This document shows, piece by piece, positions 51,161 through 60,204 of a stretch of 64,000 bases of DNA. The notes beneath the pieces were generated by a model that was not told the DNA's origin, did no database searches, and saw nothing but the letters and a program-made list of their open reading frames with translations. Made by a program: the position numbers and the translations under genes. The stretch lies in the NCBI RefSeq assembly GCF_022012435.1, contig NZ_JAKLUA010000011.1, positions 163,892 to 227,891 on the forward strand. Reading direction: 5' to 3'. This DNA comes from Bradyrhizobium zhengyangense. Lineage in GTDB: Bacteria; Pseudomonadota; Alphaproteobacteria; Rhizobiales; Xanthobacteraceae. Every line of letters begins with the position of its first letter. Position 1 is the stretch's first letter.

Positions 51161-52219
51161 ATGAAGAAACGTATCGCAATCGTCGGCGCCGGCGCTGTCG
51201 GCAGCTATCTCGGCGGCCATTTGGCGCGCACCGGCAACGACGTCACGCTGATCGATCCCTGGCCCGAGCACATCGAGACGATCCGCCAACGCGGGCTGCA
51301 TCTGTCCGGCATGAGGGATGAGGAAACCTGCATCGTTTCGGTCCCGACGATGCACCTCACCGAGGTGCAGAGCCTTTCGAGGCAGCGGCCGATCGATATC
51401 GCGATCATCTCCAGCAAATCCTACGATACCGAATGGTGCACGACCCTCATCAGGCCGTATCTCTCGCCGCAGGGCTACGTCGTCTCGGCGCAGAATTCGA
51501 TCAACGAGGAGATCATCGCCGGCGTCGTCGGATGGGGACGCACGGTCGGCTGCATCGTCGGCAATAATTTCGCCGTCGATCTCTATGAACCGGGCTGCGT
51601 CCGTCGCACCATGCCGCGCGACTTCGAGACCAAATCGATTCTCGTCGGTGAGGTCCATGGGCGCGTGACGCCGCGCGTGAAGGAGCTGCACGCCCTGTTT
51701 ACCCCGATCGACGGCTCTGGCGTCACTACCAATCTGTGGGGCGTGCGCTGGTCGAAGCTCTGCGTCAACGGCATGCGCAACGGCGTCAGCGCCGCGACCG
51801 GCATGAGCGGAAACGAACGCGACGCCCATCCCGTGATCCGCCGCCTCGTCATCCGCCTCGGCGGCGAAGCGATCCGGACCGGCCAGTCGCTCGGCCTCGA
51901 CCTCGAGCACATCACGGGCATCGAGCCGAACCTGCTACGCTCGGCATCCGAAGGCGACGCCACGGCGCTGGCCGAGGTCGAGCGGCACATGCAGAAGGGA
52001 ACCGGTTCGCAGGCGCGCAGCAATTTGCAGCGTCCCTCGATGGCACAGGATATCCAGAAGGGGCGGCGCACCGAGATCGGTGAGATCAACGGCTTCATCG
52101 TCCGCAAGGCGAAGGAGGCCGGCTGCGCAGCGCCGGCGCATGAGCGGATCGTCGATATCGTCCGCAAGGTCGAACGCGGCGAGGTTACCCCGCGCCCGGA
52201 GCTGCTGTTCGAGATTTGA
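51161..52219 (+). CDS. Ketopantoate reductase-like dehydrogenase (PanE/ApbA family)
   Basis: The 352-residue protein opens with the NAD(P) motif RIAIVGAGAVGSYLGGHLAR and contains VLSAQNSINEEI-like, GVRWSKLCVNGMRNGVSAAT and the C-terminal catalytic-lysine region (KLC). PanE proteins reduce 2-oxo acids such as ketopantoate. In a catabolic operon it more likely acts on a pathway 2-oxo or hydroxy acid. The ATG at 51161 is nine bases from AAGGA. It is followed 16 bases later by an Ldh-family dehydrogenase gene. Confidence 0.78.
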   Translation: MKKRIAIVGAGAVGSYLGGHLARTGNDVTLIDPWPEHIETIRQRGLHLSGMRDEETCIVSVPTMHLTEVQSLSRQRPIDIAIISSKSYDTEWCTTLIRPYLSPQGYVVSAQNSINEEIIAGVVGWGRTVGCIVGNNFAVDLYEPGCVRRTMPRDFETKSILVGEVHGRVTPRVKELHALFTPIDGSGVTTNLWGVRWSKLCVNGMRNGVSAATGMSGNERDAHPVIRRLVIRLGGEAIRTGQSLGLDLEHITGIEPNLLRSASEGDATALAEVERHMQKGTGSQARSNLQRPSMAQDIQKGRRTEIGEINGFIVRKAKEAGCAAPAHERIVDIVRKVERGEVTPRPELLFEI

Positions 52220-52235
52220 GATAGAAAGCCGGGCG

Positions 52236-53255
52236 ATGGAGACGATCAACATGCTGCTGCCGCCGCTCGAAGCGTGGGTCGCAACCATCTTCGCGCGGGC
52301 CGGACTCGGCGAAGATGACGCGAGGCTGGCAGCCCGTCGTCTGCTGCTCGCCGACATCACGGGCGTACGGACCCATGGCATCGCGCGTCTGCCCTCGTAT
52401 TGGCGCCAGCTCGCGCGCCGCGGCTTGAACCCGAGGCCGGATATCAAATGCGGCTGGCATGGCACGGTGTTGGTAATCGACGCCGATCTTGGGCTTGGAC
52501 AAATCGTTGGCCCCAAGGCGTTGGCACTGGCGATGGATGCGCTTGGCCCGACCCGACCGTTCGTCCCCTTTTTGATCCGCAACGCCGGACATCTTGGCGC
52601 AGTCGGCTCGCATCTGCTCGACGTCGCCGAAAGCGGCAGGGTCGGCTTCCTGTCGCAGGTGACCCAGCCGGTGATGGCTCCCGGGGGCGCAACGCGGCCG
52701 GCAATCGGTAACAATCCCATTGCATTTGCAGCGCCGAGGCCGGACGGACCACCGCTGCTGATCGACTTCGCGATGAGCAATGTCGCGCGCGGCAAGATCC
52801 ACGTCGCCCTACGCGATGGCCTGCCGATCCCGGAAGGCTGGGCGATCGACGCGGAGGGCCGGCCGACGACCGACCCGACCGCGGCGCTCGCCGGCTCGAT
52901 CCTACCGGCCGCCGGTCACAAGGGACTCGCGCTGGCGATGATCGTGGAAGTGCTTGCGGGAGTGCTGACCGGGGCAAGGCCCCTGTTGTCGGAAGGCGGC
53001 GCCCCGGGCGGCGTCGGCGCCTTCGGCTTCGTGTTCGATCCGGCGGCGCTCATCGGCAAAGATGCTTTCGATCAGAACATGCAGGCTTGGACGCAGCGCT
53101 ATCTCGCAGCGGTCGGAGGAAATGGCCGCATTCCCGGCGAGCGCGCGGCAGAACTGCGCGCGCAAGCGGACCAGGTCGGGATCGCGATCGAGCGCAATCT
53201 CTTCGAACAACTTGCCGAACTCGGTCGAGAAGGCGGAGCGGTACTTCCAGCTTAG
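52236..53255 (+). CDS. Malate/L-lactate/ureidoglycolate dehydrogenase family protein
   Basis: The 339-residue protein is an Ldh_2 family oxidoreductase: ADITGVRTHGIARLPSYWRQ (catalytic His), LIRNAGHLGAVGSHLLDVAE, ATRPAIGNNPIAFAAPRPDG, LIDFAMSNVARGKI and AGHKGLALAMIVEVLAGVLT. These use NAD(P) to oxidise 2-hydroxy acids such as sulfolactate, ureidoglycolate or malate. It is the last intact gene of the plus-strand operon, 85 bases before a dead SDR gene. Confidence 0.88.
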   Translation: METINMLLPPLEAWVATIFARAGLGEDDARLAARRLLLADITGVRTHGIARLPSYWRQLARRGLNPRPDIKCGWHGTVLVIDADLGLGQIVGPKALALAMDALGPTRPFVPFLIRNAGHLGAVGSHLLDVAESGRVGFLSQVTQPVMAPGGATRPAIGNNPIAFAAPRPDGPPLLIDFAMSNVARGKIHVALRDGLPIPEGWAIDAEGRPTTDPTAALAGSILPAAGHKGLALAMIVEVLAGVLTGARPLLSEGGAPGGVGAFGFVFDPAALIGKDAFDQNMQAWTQRYLAAVGGNGRIPGERAAELRAQADQVGIAIERNLFEQLAELGREGGAVLPA

Positions 53256-53339
53256 TTCAATCGTTCGCAGGTGAGCTCCGAGGTGCGGTTTGTGGTGGCC
53301 GTCTCGTGCGCTGGCGGCGCCGGTGGGAGGACGCGACCG

Positions 53340-54079
53340 ATGAGGGACGTGGCGGTCGTTACGGGCGCAGGGCGTGGAATCGGTCGTGCAATCGCCGACG
53401 CGCTCGGTAAGGCCAATTTCACCGTCGCCCACGTGAGTCCCGAGGATCTGGAGCAGGAGCCAATTCCGGCTCCCGACCGGTATTATAGATACGATGTTTT
53501 CCGAGATCGGGAAACGATGCGTTGCTGGCCCGGATTGCGGGAGAGCTCGGCGAGCCACCTGCCTGGTCAACAATGCTAGCGTAAGCTCACTGCAGCACTG
53601 CAGCGCGGGGATATCCTCGACCTTGAGCCGGAAAGCTACGATCGGACGCTGGACATCAACCTTCGTGCCGGCTTTTTCCTCACACAGTGTTTTGCGAGGA
53701 GGTGCCTGGGCCTCGTCGAAAGGCGCCCGGGATCGGTGATCTTCATCGGCTCGGCGAATGCAGAGATCATCGGCGAAAACAGGGCCGACTGTTGTATCAG
53801 CAAGGCGGGCGTTGGAATGACACCCGGCCTGACGTCGTAGATGGTGATAGGCTCGGAAGCCAGTCGTGAGGCGAACAGCTTCGTCATCATTCGCACCGAG
53901 ATGACAGCCGCGGCGAAGGATCGTTATGACGATTTGATCGCCACCGGCGGCATTCCAATGGCGCGCTGGGGCCTGAAGAGATCGGCCGGGCCGTGACCCT
54001 CCCTGTTCGCGGAGAGATCCCTTATGCGATCGGCATTCATATCGACGTTGGCGGTGGCCAACAGCTCTCCCGCCTTTGA
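53340..54079 (+). pseudogene. Short-chain dehydrogenase, multiply frameshifted
   Basis: A 3-ketoacyl-ACP-reductase-like SDR is readable in pieces: VAVVTGAGRGIGRAIADALG (cofactor site), then SYDRTLDINLRAGFFLTQCF, PGSVIFIGSANAEIIGENRA, YCISKAG-like CCISKAG (where the catalytic Tyr is changed to Cys) and ending GEIPYAIGIHIDVGGGQQLS. At least three shifts and a stop separate the pieces, so it is dead. It was the last gene of the dehydrogenase operon. Confidence 0.8.
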
Positions 54080-54455
54080 ACTTGAGCTTGCAGTCTTGCG
54101 TCCGGTCGAGTTCAGAGCAGAGCGCGTCAGGCGTCAGCGATTCGCGAGGCGATATCCTCGAGCGGACGCCGGCTGAAATCCTTCGCGAGCTGGATTTTGA
54201 GCAGTCCGAGCTTCGCAGTCTTCGAGTGCTGATTTGATGGTCGGTGGTGCCAAGAAGCCTATGTCTCGCCCCAGCCGGGCGGGAGCGGCTGGTCCAACCC
54301 CGCAGGCAGCTCGGTTCCCGCGCCACCCAAGTGGGTGATGGTCTAGCGGGGTAGTTCGGCGATCTCACCGCCGCGGTCTCCCGGGCTCACTCTATGTCTG
54401 GGCGCAAGTCACATCGTTGCGCGAGTTCCTGCCGCATCGGGCCGCAACGCCTCGC
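54080..54455. other. Gene-free stretch
   Basis: No supportable gene. A GC-rich minus-strand frame that spans this stretch and the SDR remnant lacks any protein-like pattern. Confidence 0.3.
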
Positions 54456-55619
54456 TCAGGGGAAGCCATGGCCGCTTGCTAGTCGGTCAATCAATCTATC
54501 TAACATCTTGTCGCAGCGGTCAATCTGGTCAATTTCGATAAACTCATCCGGCTTGTGACCCTGCTGCATCGACCCCGGTCCGCAAACGATCGTTGGAACC
54601 CCCAGTCTCTGCAAAAACAGGCCGGCTTCCGTTCCGAATGGCACCTTCACCACGTTGGCGTCACCGGTGAGAGACTTGACAAGATGGACGACCGGGGCGT
54701 CGCAGGCGATATTGAGCCCGGGATAACTGTTGACTACATCAATATTTATAGCGGCTTCGGACGCGATGGTCCTTGCGCCATTGGCGATTTCACTCGCTCT
54801 AGTTCGCAGCCTACTCAATATCTCCTCAGGTATCTCCGCTGCGACATTCCTGATCTCGAACTCTAACTCGCATCGGCTCGGCACAATATTGAGCATTCCC
54901 CCCGATTTAATCGTGCCGACGTGAAGCGTTGTATACGGAATTTCGTAGCTCGCATCCCGCGCGCCCTCGTCGCACAACTTAGCTTGCTCTCTGCGGATGG
55001 CTTCGACAAATTCGCAACCCAAATGGATCGCGTTTATCCCGGTAGGCGCCAATGCGGAATGGCATTCCCGGCCAACGCAAGTAACGCGAGCCGCAACCTT
55101 GCCTTTGTGTCCGATTGCAACGTTCATATTTGTTGGCTCACCAACGATACAGAAAGATTGCCGTTGCAGCTCATTCACCATCGAGTCAAGCAGACCTCGC
55201 ACTCCTACACAGCCAATCTCTTCATCATATGATAGTGCCAGGTAGAGAGGCGCATTTAAGCGTGTCTTCGACGCCTTAAGCGCGGCGGAAATGGCACAGC
55301 CCACAAAGCCTTTCATGTCTGCAGTTCCACGACCATACAGCTTACCGTCTTGTCGTGTGGCGCTAAATGGCGGTTTGGTCCAGCTCTGATCATCGGCCGT
55401 AACGACGTCCGTATGACCTGAGAGAATTGCGCCTGGCCGATCATCGGGTCCGATCGTAGCCAGCAAACTCGCTTTTCGCCCGTCCTGCGAATAGACAAGA
55501 CGGCAGGTCACGCCGTTTTCGCGAAGCAGCTGAACGACAAAGTCAATCAAATTGAGGTTTGATTCCTGGCTGACGGTCGGAAACGCAACCAACCTCTGAA
55601 TAATGGCGATGCTGTCCAT
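54456..55619 (-). CDS. argE: Acetylornithine deacetylase-like M20 peptidase
   Basis: The 387-residue protein is an M20 metallohydrolase of the ArgE group: AILSGHTDVVTADDQSWTKP (metal His, Asp), LYGRGTADMKGFVGCAISAA, LYLALSYDEEIGCVGVRGLL (catalytic Glu), CIVGEPTNMNVAIGHKGKVA and PTIVCGPGSMQQGHKPDEFI. ArgE removes the acetyl group from N-acetylornithine; relatives act on other acylated amino acids. In this amino-acid and amine gene cluster a salvage role is as likely as arginine synthesis. Confidence 0.82.
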   Translation of the reverse strand: MDSIAIIQRLVAFPTVSQESNLNLIDFVVQLLRENGVTCRLVYSQDGRKASLLATIGPDDRPGAILSGHTDVVTADDQSWTKPPFSATRQDGKLYGRGTADMKGFVGCAISAALKASKTRLNAPLYLALSYDEEIGCVGVRGLLDSMVNELQRQSFCIVGEPTNMNVAIGHKGKVAARVTCVGRECHSALAPTGINAIHLGCEFVEAIRREQAKLCDEGARDASYEIPYTTLHVGTIKSGGMLNIVPSRCELEFEIRNVAAEIPEEILSRLRTRASEIANGARTIASEAAINIDVVNSYPGLNIACDAPVVHLVKSLTGDANVVKVPFGTEAGLFLQRLGVPTIVCGPGSMQQGHKPDEFIEIDQIDRCDKMLDRLIDRLASGHGFP

Positions 55620-55923
55620 CTGTATTTTGCTCAGTTTTCCAGTTCTTCTGAGGTTCGTAGCGTTCGCTCGTCGCCAGACTACAGCGTCATCATGGTTGTC
55701 CGAGACAGCATCAGATCTCCGCTATGAAAGGTCGATACAAAATTAACCCCAATCTGCCCGACATTTGCCAATGCCCACAATTCAGGGGTCTTCTGTCAAC
55801 ATCCGCGGGTTTGCGTAGACTGCTGACTTGAAGCGTATAGCTCAATCTACTCTGTGCTCTGGCACCGCGTCATGAAGACGATCAAGGGAGCGGTGCGGCC
55901 AATGGCGAGCGCTCGTCGGAGCG
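55620..55923. other. Gene-free stretch
   Basis: About 300 bases with promoter-like AT-rich patches for argE (minus strand) but no gene or clear hairpin. Confidence 0.3.
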
Positions 55924-56598
55924 CTATTCGTCACCCGGGACGCCGAACGAAGGAGCCGCTCGTGGATCAAGCGCGCGCTTCACGTAGGCGTTAAGTTGGG
56001 GTTTGTAGACCTTCCAGGCAGAAACGAGCAGTTCGATCGGACACTCTTGTGTCCAGTCGCAGCGCAGGTCCACGACTGGCCAACTGACTTGGTCAACAAG
56101 CTTCATGCCGGCTGAGTGTAACGGACCGGCCTCCCCGCCGGCGGCCAACCCGGCTCTTAGTGACGCAATCAGGCGGTCACCAAGATGCCCTGACGAACCA
56201 ATGAATGCATCGACAATTGCGTGCGGTACTCCGTCATTTGCTAGGAGATTGCCGCCGGCCGCGACATTTTCTCCGCTCGTCTGAGCCCATATGCCTAGTG
56301 AATTGGGCCCTGAATAAACAGCGGCATTTCCGTCGCGGTCAACTGCCAGTAGCTGGCGATACTCGATAAATCGACTACGTTGTTTCACTTCTTCGACGGC
56401 TTCCCACGCGGACATGCCGCTCTCCATCGCATCCAAGGCCAATGGTCCTAGCGAGGGATCAGTTACGTTCTGCGAAGCGACCGCGCCGACACCAGCTCGC
56501 GCGAATGAACACCTTGAAGCGACAGCCGGAGATGAAGACGAAATCGCTACGCCGAACATTCCAGTCTGGTCGCACCGAGCAACTAGGGAAAACGTCAT
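55924..56598 (-). CDS. DUF1028 Ntn-hydrolase-like protein
   Basis: The 224-residue protein begins MTFSLVARCDQTGMFGVAIS, with SFARAGVGAVASQNVTDPSL and AVDRDGNAAVYSGPNSLG, the DUF1028 pattern. The family resembles Ntn hydrolases and commonly accompanies RidA and amino-acid catabolic genes. Its reaction is not established. It lies four bases after the ridA gene in the same operon. Confidence 0.8.
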   Translation of the reverse strand: MTFSLVARCDQTGMFGVAISSSSPAVASRCSFARAGVGAVASQNVTDPSLGPLALDAMESGMSAWEAVEEVKQRSRFIEYRQLLAVDRDGNAAVYSGPNSLGIWAQTSGENVAAGGNLLANDGVPHAIVDAFIGSSGHLGDRLIASLRAGLAAGGEAGPLHSAGMKLVDQVSWPVVDLRCDWTQECPIELLVSAWKVYKPQLNAYVKRALDPRAAPSFGVPGDE

Positions 56599-56602
56599 AC
56601 GC

Positions 56603-57019
56603 TCACTCGGGTATCACCGCTGTGGCGTCGATTTCAACAAGCCACTCAGGTCGCGCCAACGCTTGGACAACAAGTCCTGTGGACACGGGATGCACGCCCT
56701 TTATGTACTGACCCATCGTTCGATAAACGGCCTCCCGATGCCGCACGTCGGTAAGGTAAACGACAACCTTGACCAAATGTTCAATCTTACCGCCACTTTC
56801 TTCGATGAGTTGCTTAATATTCTGCATCACCTTATGCGTCTGCTCGACAGGATCATGGCTGTCGATGTTGACGGCGTCATTCAAGCTCTGGGGGCACTGG
56901 CCCCGTAGCCAAATAATTTTTCCGCCGCTAGTCACCACTGCCTGACATAGATCATTGTCGAGCTTCTGCTCCGGATAAGTGTGTTTCGTATTGAATTTCC
57001 GAATCCGCCTATGAGCCAC
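56603..57019 (-). CDS. RidA/YjgF-family enamine/imine deaminase
   Basis: The 138-residue protein is a RidA-fold trimer subunit: QAVVTSGGKIIWLRGQCPQS, QTHKVMQNIKQLIEESGGKI, LVKVVVYLTDVRHREAVYRT and PEWLVEIDATAVIPE (catalytic region). RidA proteins hydrolyse reactive enamines and imines formed by PLP enzymes or amine oxidation. I start at the GTG (57019) with AAGGAG six bases upstream instead of an earlier in-frame start. It is followed by the DUF1028 gene. Confidence 0.85.
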   Translation of the reverse strand: MAHRRIRKFNTKHTYPEQKLDNDLCQAVVTSGGKIIWLRGQCPQSLNDAVNIDSHDPVEQTHKVMQNIKQLIEESGGKIEHLVKVVVYLTDVRHREAVYRTMGQYIKGVHPVSTGLVVQALARPEWLVEIDATAVIPE

Positions 57020-57083
57020 TTCTTGCTCCTTCTTACGTGTCAGCACCCGCAACCCCAACTGGTGAACTGTTTCGCCAAAAAAC

Positions 57084-58373
57084 TTAGGGGCCTCCCGTCG
57101 CTTTTCGTGGATCAACTTTCTCCGATTTTACGACGTGATGTTCCAGGTAACGCCGCCGAGTAGAGATACGATCAGCAATATATTTAGCGTCATGCCAGAC
57201 ACCCCAGATAAAAGCGGACCCTCGCCTAGATTGCCAAGGCAAGCCCACAAAGTAGACGCCCGGCTCCGAGGATACCCCACGTTGGTGTTCGGGTTTTCCG
57301 GCCTCGTCGAAGGCCTTGACCTTAAGCCAGCTGTAGTCCGACGAAAAGCCCGTCGCCCAGATGATCGTATTCACGCCGGCAGTCTTTAGATTGAGCTCAC
57401 GCTGCGGATTCATTAGGCAGTCCGGGTCCGGGAGTAACCTGCGCGCTTCAGGCTCCTCCGGAAGTGCAAGTCCATTCCGCCTAACGTATTCATCGGCCTC
57501 ATCCAACAGAGTGAAGAGCGAGGCGTCACCCATCGCGACATTCTTCGCGAGATCACTGGCAAACGTTACGTTGCCTGCCTCGAACGCTTCAGTTGAGCCA
57601 ACAAGCATCATTCCGTCTGCGGCGAGCTTCCTGAAGTCGACCGTGTATCCCCCACGGGCCCCACTGACGGAGATCGTTACGTGCTCGGTACCGCGAACTC
57701 TTGCTTCATTATCCCACTTTCCCAAGACGCCGAGCCACCAGCAGAAGTCGTAGCCGCGGTAGGAGCGCGGGGGGCGTTCGTGGGGGCCCACGGAGAGATA
57801 GACCTTCCGATCAGAGCGCAGAAGTTCGTCTGCGATCTGGCTTCCGGAAGATCCTGCGCCAACAACCAACACGGCCCCTCTAGGCAACTGCTCCGGGTTT
57901 CGGTAGTCGCTCGAGTGAATTTGGACGACTCCAATGTCCTGCGGTACTACTTGAGGTATTGTCGGAATCTGGAATGGACCGATCGCTGCAACTACGTTAT
58001 TTGCCTCCAACGTCCCTTGCGAGGTTTCCACTCGAAAGCCCAATCGTCCCTCGTTCCGTTGTACGGCCGTAACCTCCACCCCACAGCGCACCGGCGCGGC
58101 AATCTTCTTTGCGTAGGCAACGAAATAGTCCGCGATCTCCTCCTTACCCGGGAACGCATCAGGGTGCGTCTGAAATGTTAGGCCGGGGAAACGGTCATGC
58201 CACGCGGGACCATTAGCCACCAGCGAGTCCCACCGGGCTGTTCGCCATCTCTCCGCGATCCGGTGCCTTTCCAAGACGACGTGAGGAATACCAGCCGAAG
58301 TCAGATGTTCACTCATAGCCAGCCCTGCCTGACCGGCTCCGATCACGATCGTATCTACTACTTCTAATGACAT
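57084..58373 (-). CDS. Flavin-containing monooxygenase (FMO/YUCCA-like)
   Basis: The 429-residue protein has the FAD site DTIVIGAGQAGLAMSEHLTS, the FMO ERWRTARWDSL region, a second NADPH site VLVVGAGSSGSQIADELL and the ATG-type motif TIIWATGFSSDYSWL. FMOs oxygenate amines or, in plant-associated bacteria, convert indole-3-pyruvate-type substrates. The substrate is not evident. I start at the ATG at 58373 (GGATACAG upstream); an ATG at 58385 is also in frame. It lies 64 bases before the ridA gene in the same direction. Confidence 0.82.
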   Translation of the reverse strand: MSLEVVDTIVIGAGQAGLAMSEHLTSAGIPHVVLERHRIAERWRTARWDSLVANGPAWHDRFPGLTFQTHPDAFPGKEEIADYFVAYAKKIAAPVRCGVEVTAVQRNEGRLGFRVETSQGTLEANNVVAAIGPFQIPTIPQVVPQDIGVVQIHSSDYRNPEQLPRGAVLVVGAGSSGSQIADELLRSDRKVYLSVGPHERPPRSYRGYDFCWWLGVLGKWDNEARVRGTEHVTISVSGARGGYTVDFRKLAADGMMLVGSTEAFEAGNVTFASDLAKNVAMGDASLFTLLDEADEYVRRNGLALPEEPEARRLLPDPDCLMNPQRELNLKTAGVNTIIWATGFSSDYSWLKVKAFDEAGKPEHQRGVSSEPGVYFVGLPWQSRRGSAFIWGVWHDAKYIADRISTRRRYLEHHVVKSEKVDPRKATGGP

Positions 58374-58701
58374 CTCTGTATCCATTTCTAATTCGATTGA
58401 GTGATCGCGTCGAACATGGAGGAAATCCGGTTCGAGAGTTTGGAGGCGAGCATGATCATGTGGGATTATGTCGGAGCGCTTAGGCCTGCATCTATGCGCC
58501 GCAGAAGCTGTTCTGAAACTGAGCGCGGAGTTGCAACATGATGGCATCATACCGCTATGGAATTAGCGACTATCCGTGCGCTTGATACAACCGCCATCCC
58601 ATTCAGGTTGTGGCCATTGCGGCTCGCCGGCGCTAATAAGGCTCGATGTGAACCATTGCGGGTTCGGGCAAATACATCACGGAATCCGACCAGGCCGTCC
58701 C
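58374..58701. other. Gene-free stretch
   Basis: About 330 bases between the FMO start and the end of the glutamate dehydrogenase gene. I see no gene; it carries the FMO promoter. Confidence 0.3.
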
Positions 58702-59961
58702 TCATGGAAATAGACCTCGCGTATTCTTGGCGCCCCGCACCCGCTCGACGCCTATGGCCATGGCCGCCGTGCGATTGAACACCTTGTCGCGGCTCGCCCT
58801 CGCCACCATCCGATCGAACGCTCGATCGAGAATCTGGTATTCGCGTCGTACTACTTCCTCCTCTTCCCAGAAGAGTTGTTGCAGATCCTGCACCCATTCG
58901 AAATAGCTCACCACTACCCCGCCGGAATTGCACAGAATATCCGGGATCAGGAAGATCTCATTCTGTCGCTGCGTAAGAACCAGATCGGCTTCCGGTGTCG
59001 TCGGCCCATTGGCCCCTTCAGCGACAATACGGCAACGCAGCTTCGTGGCGACAGCAGCGTCGATGACCCGCTCCATCGCGGCTGGCACAAGAACATCACA
59101 AGACAGCGTGAGGACTTCCTGCGGATCGAAGGCTAGTTCACTCGAATACCCCGAGAGACTGCCATGTGTTGCCGCATGTACCACGAGTTCTGGAATGTTG
59201 AGGCCGGAAGCGCAGTAGAGCGCGCCGGTGTGGTCGCTGACGGCGATCACTTTAACGCCCATATGGTGAAGCTCAAGTGCGGCGATCGAGCCGACATTTC
59301 CGAAGCCCTGCACAGCAGCCGTTGCATGGTTCAGATTGATGCCCTGTTCGTTCATCACGCGGCGCGTCAGATGCGCGACGCCCCGCCCTGTCGCCTCGCG
59401 GCGTCCCAATGTCCCTCCGGCGCTGACCGGTTTACCGGTAACGATCTCCGTCACGGTCCGGCCCTGATACATCGAATAGGTGTCCATAAACCACGCCATC
59501 ACCTGCTCGTTGGTCCCCATATCGGGGGCCATGACATCAGTGTGAGGGCCAACGAAGGGGATCATCTCCTGCATGTAGCGGCGTGATAATGCCTCTAGTT
59601 CGCGCCTTGATAGATTCGATGGATCGACGCTGATGCCGCCCTTGGCGCCACCATAGGGCAAGCCGGTTAGGGCGCACTTCCAACTCATCCAGATCGCAAG
59701 CGCAGCAACCTCGCCGAGGTCCACACTAGCCGCGAAGCGCGTGCCGCCTTTCGTAGGTCCTAGCGTGAGGTGATGCTGAACTCGATACCCTTCAAAAACC
59801 GCCGTCGTGCCGTCGTCTCGATGAATAGGACAAGATACAGTGATCGCGCGCTTTGGTATTAACAAGCGCGCCCTCGCGTCCTGCGGCACAGACAGGTGAT
59901 CAGCGATCACTTCGAACTGTTGTACGGCCATGTCAAAGACAGGTCCACTGTATGTGGTCAC
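58702..59961 (-). CDS. gdhA: Glutamate/leucine-type amino acid dehydrogenase
   Basis: The 419-residue protein carries the Glu/Leu/Phe/Val dehydrogenase signature LTGLPYGGAKGGISVDP (catalytic Lys), PDMGTNEQVMAW, the NAD(P) site AAVQGFGNVGSIAALELH and IVAEGANGPTTPEADLVL. It deaminates glutamate or a related amino acid to the 2-oxo acid and ammonia. I choose the GTG at 59961, six bases after GGAG, because the family begins TYSGPVFDMAVQQF just there; an ATG at 60048 adds unconserved residues. Confidence 0.9.
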   Translation of the reverse strand: MTTYSGPVFDMAVQQFEVIADHLSVPQDARARLLIPKRAITVSCPIHRDDGTTAVFEGYRVQHHLTLGPTKGGTRFAASVDLGEVAALAIWMSWKCALTGLPYGGAKGGISVDPSNLSRRELEALSRRYMQEMIPFVGPHTDVMAPDMGTNEQVMAWFMDTYSMYQGRTVTEIVTGKPVSAGGTLGRREATGRGVAHLTRRVMNEQGINLNHATAAVQGFGNVGSIAALELHHMGVKVIAVSDHTGALYCASGLNIPELVVHAATHGSLSGYSSELAFDPQEVLTLSCDVLVPAAMERVIDAAVATKLRCRIVAEGANGPTTPEADLVLTQRQNEIFLIPDILCNSGGVVVSYFEWVQDLQQLFWEEEEVVRREYQILDRAFDRMVARASRDKVFNRTAAMAIGVERVRGAKNTRGLFP

Positions 59962-60204
59962 GTTTGCTCCATTGTACTCGATCGAAACCGGATCGGACGG
60001 CGGATAGCTACCATTCGAAGTATTCCCGCCGCTGTAAGAGGCAAGCAAGCCCCTTCAGCGAGGTCGTTATGCTGAATTTCAACGAGATTCGATGAGCTGA
60101 GCGCTCAAGGTAGGTCGAAATGCCCTTGGACGGATGCCTTGCGGAAAACAACGTTCCCTTGCTTTTAGACACCTGCTGTCGCTGGATAGGGAAAACAACA
60201 AGCA

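Noticed and set aside
52902..54368. Minus-strand frame of 488 codons
   Set aside because: It is antisense to the Ldh-like gene and the SDR remnant and has no protein-like motifs.
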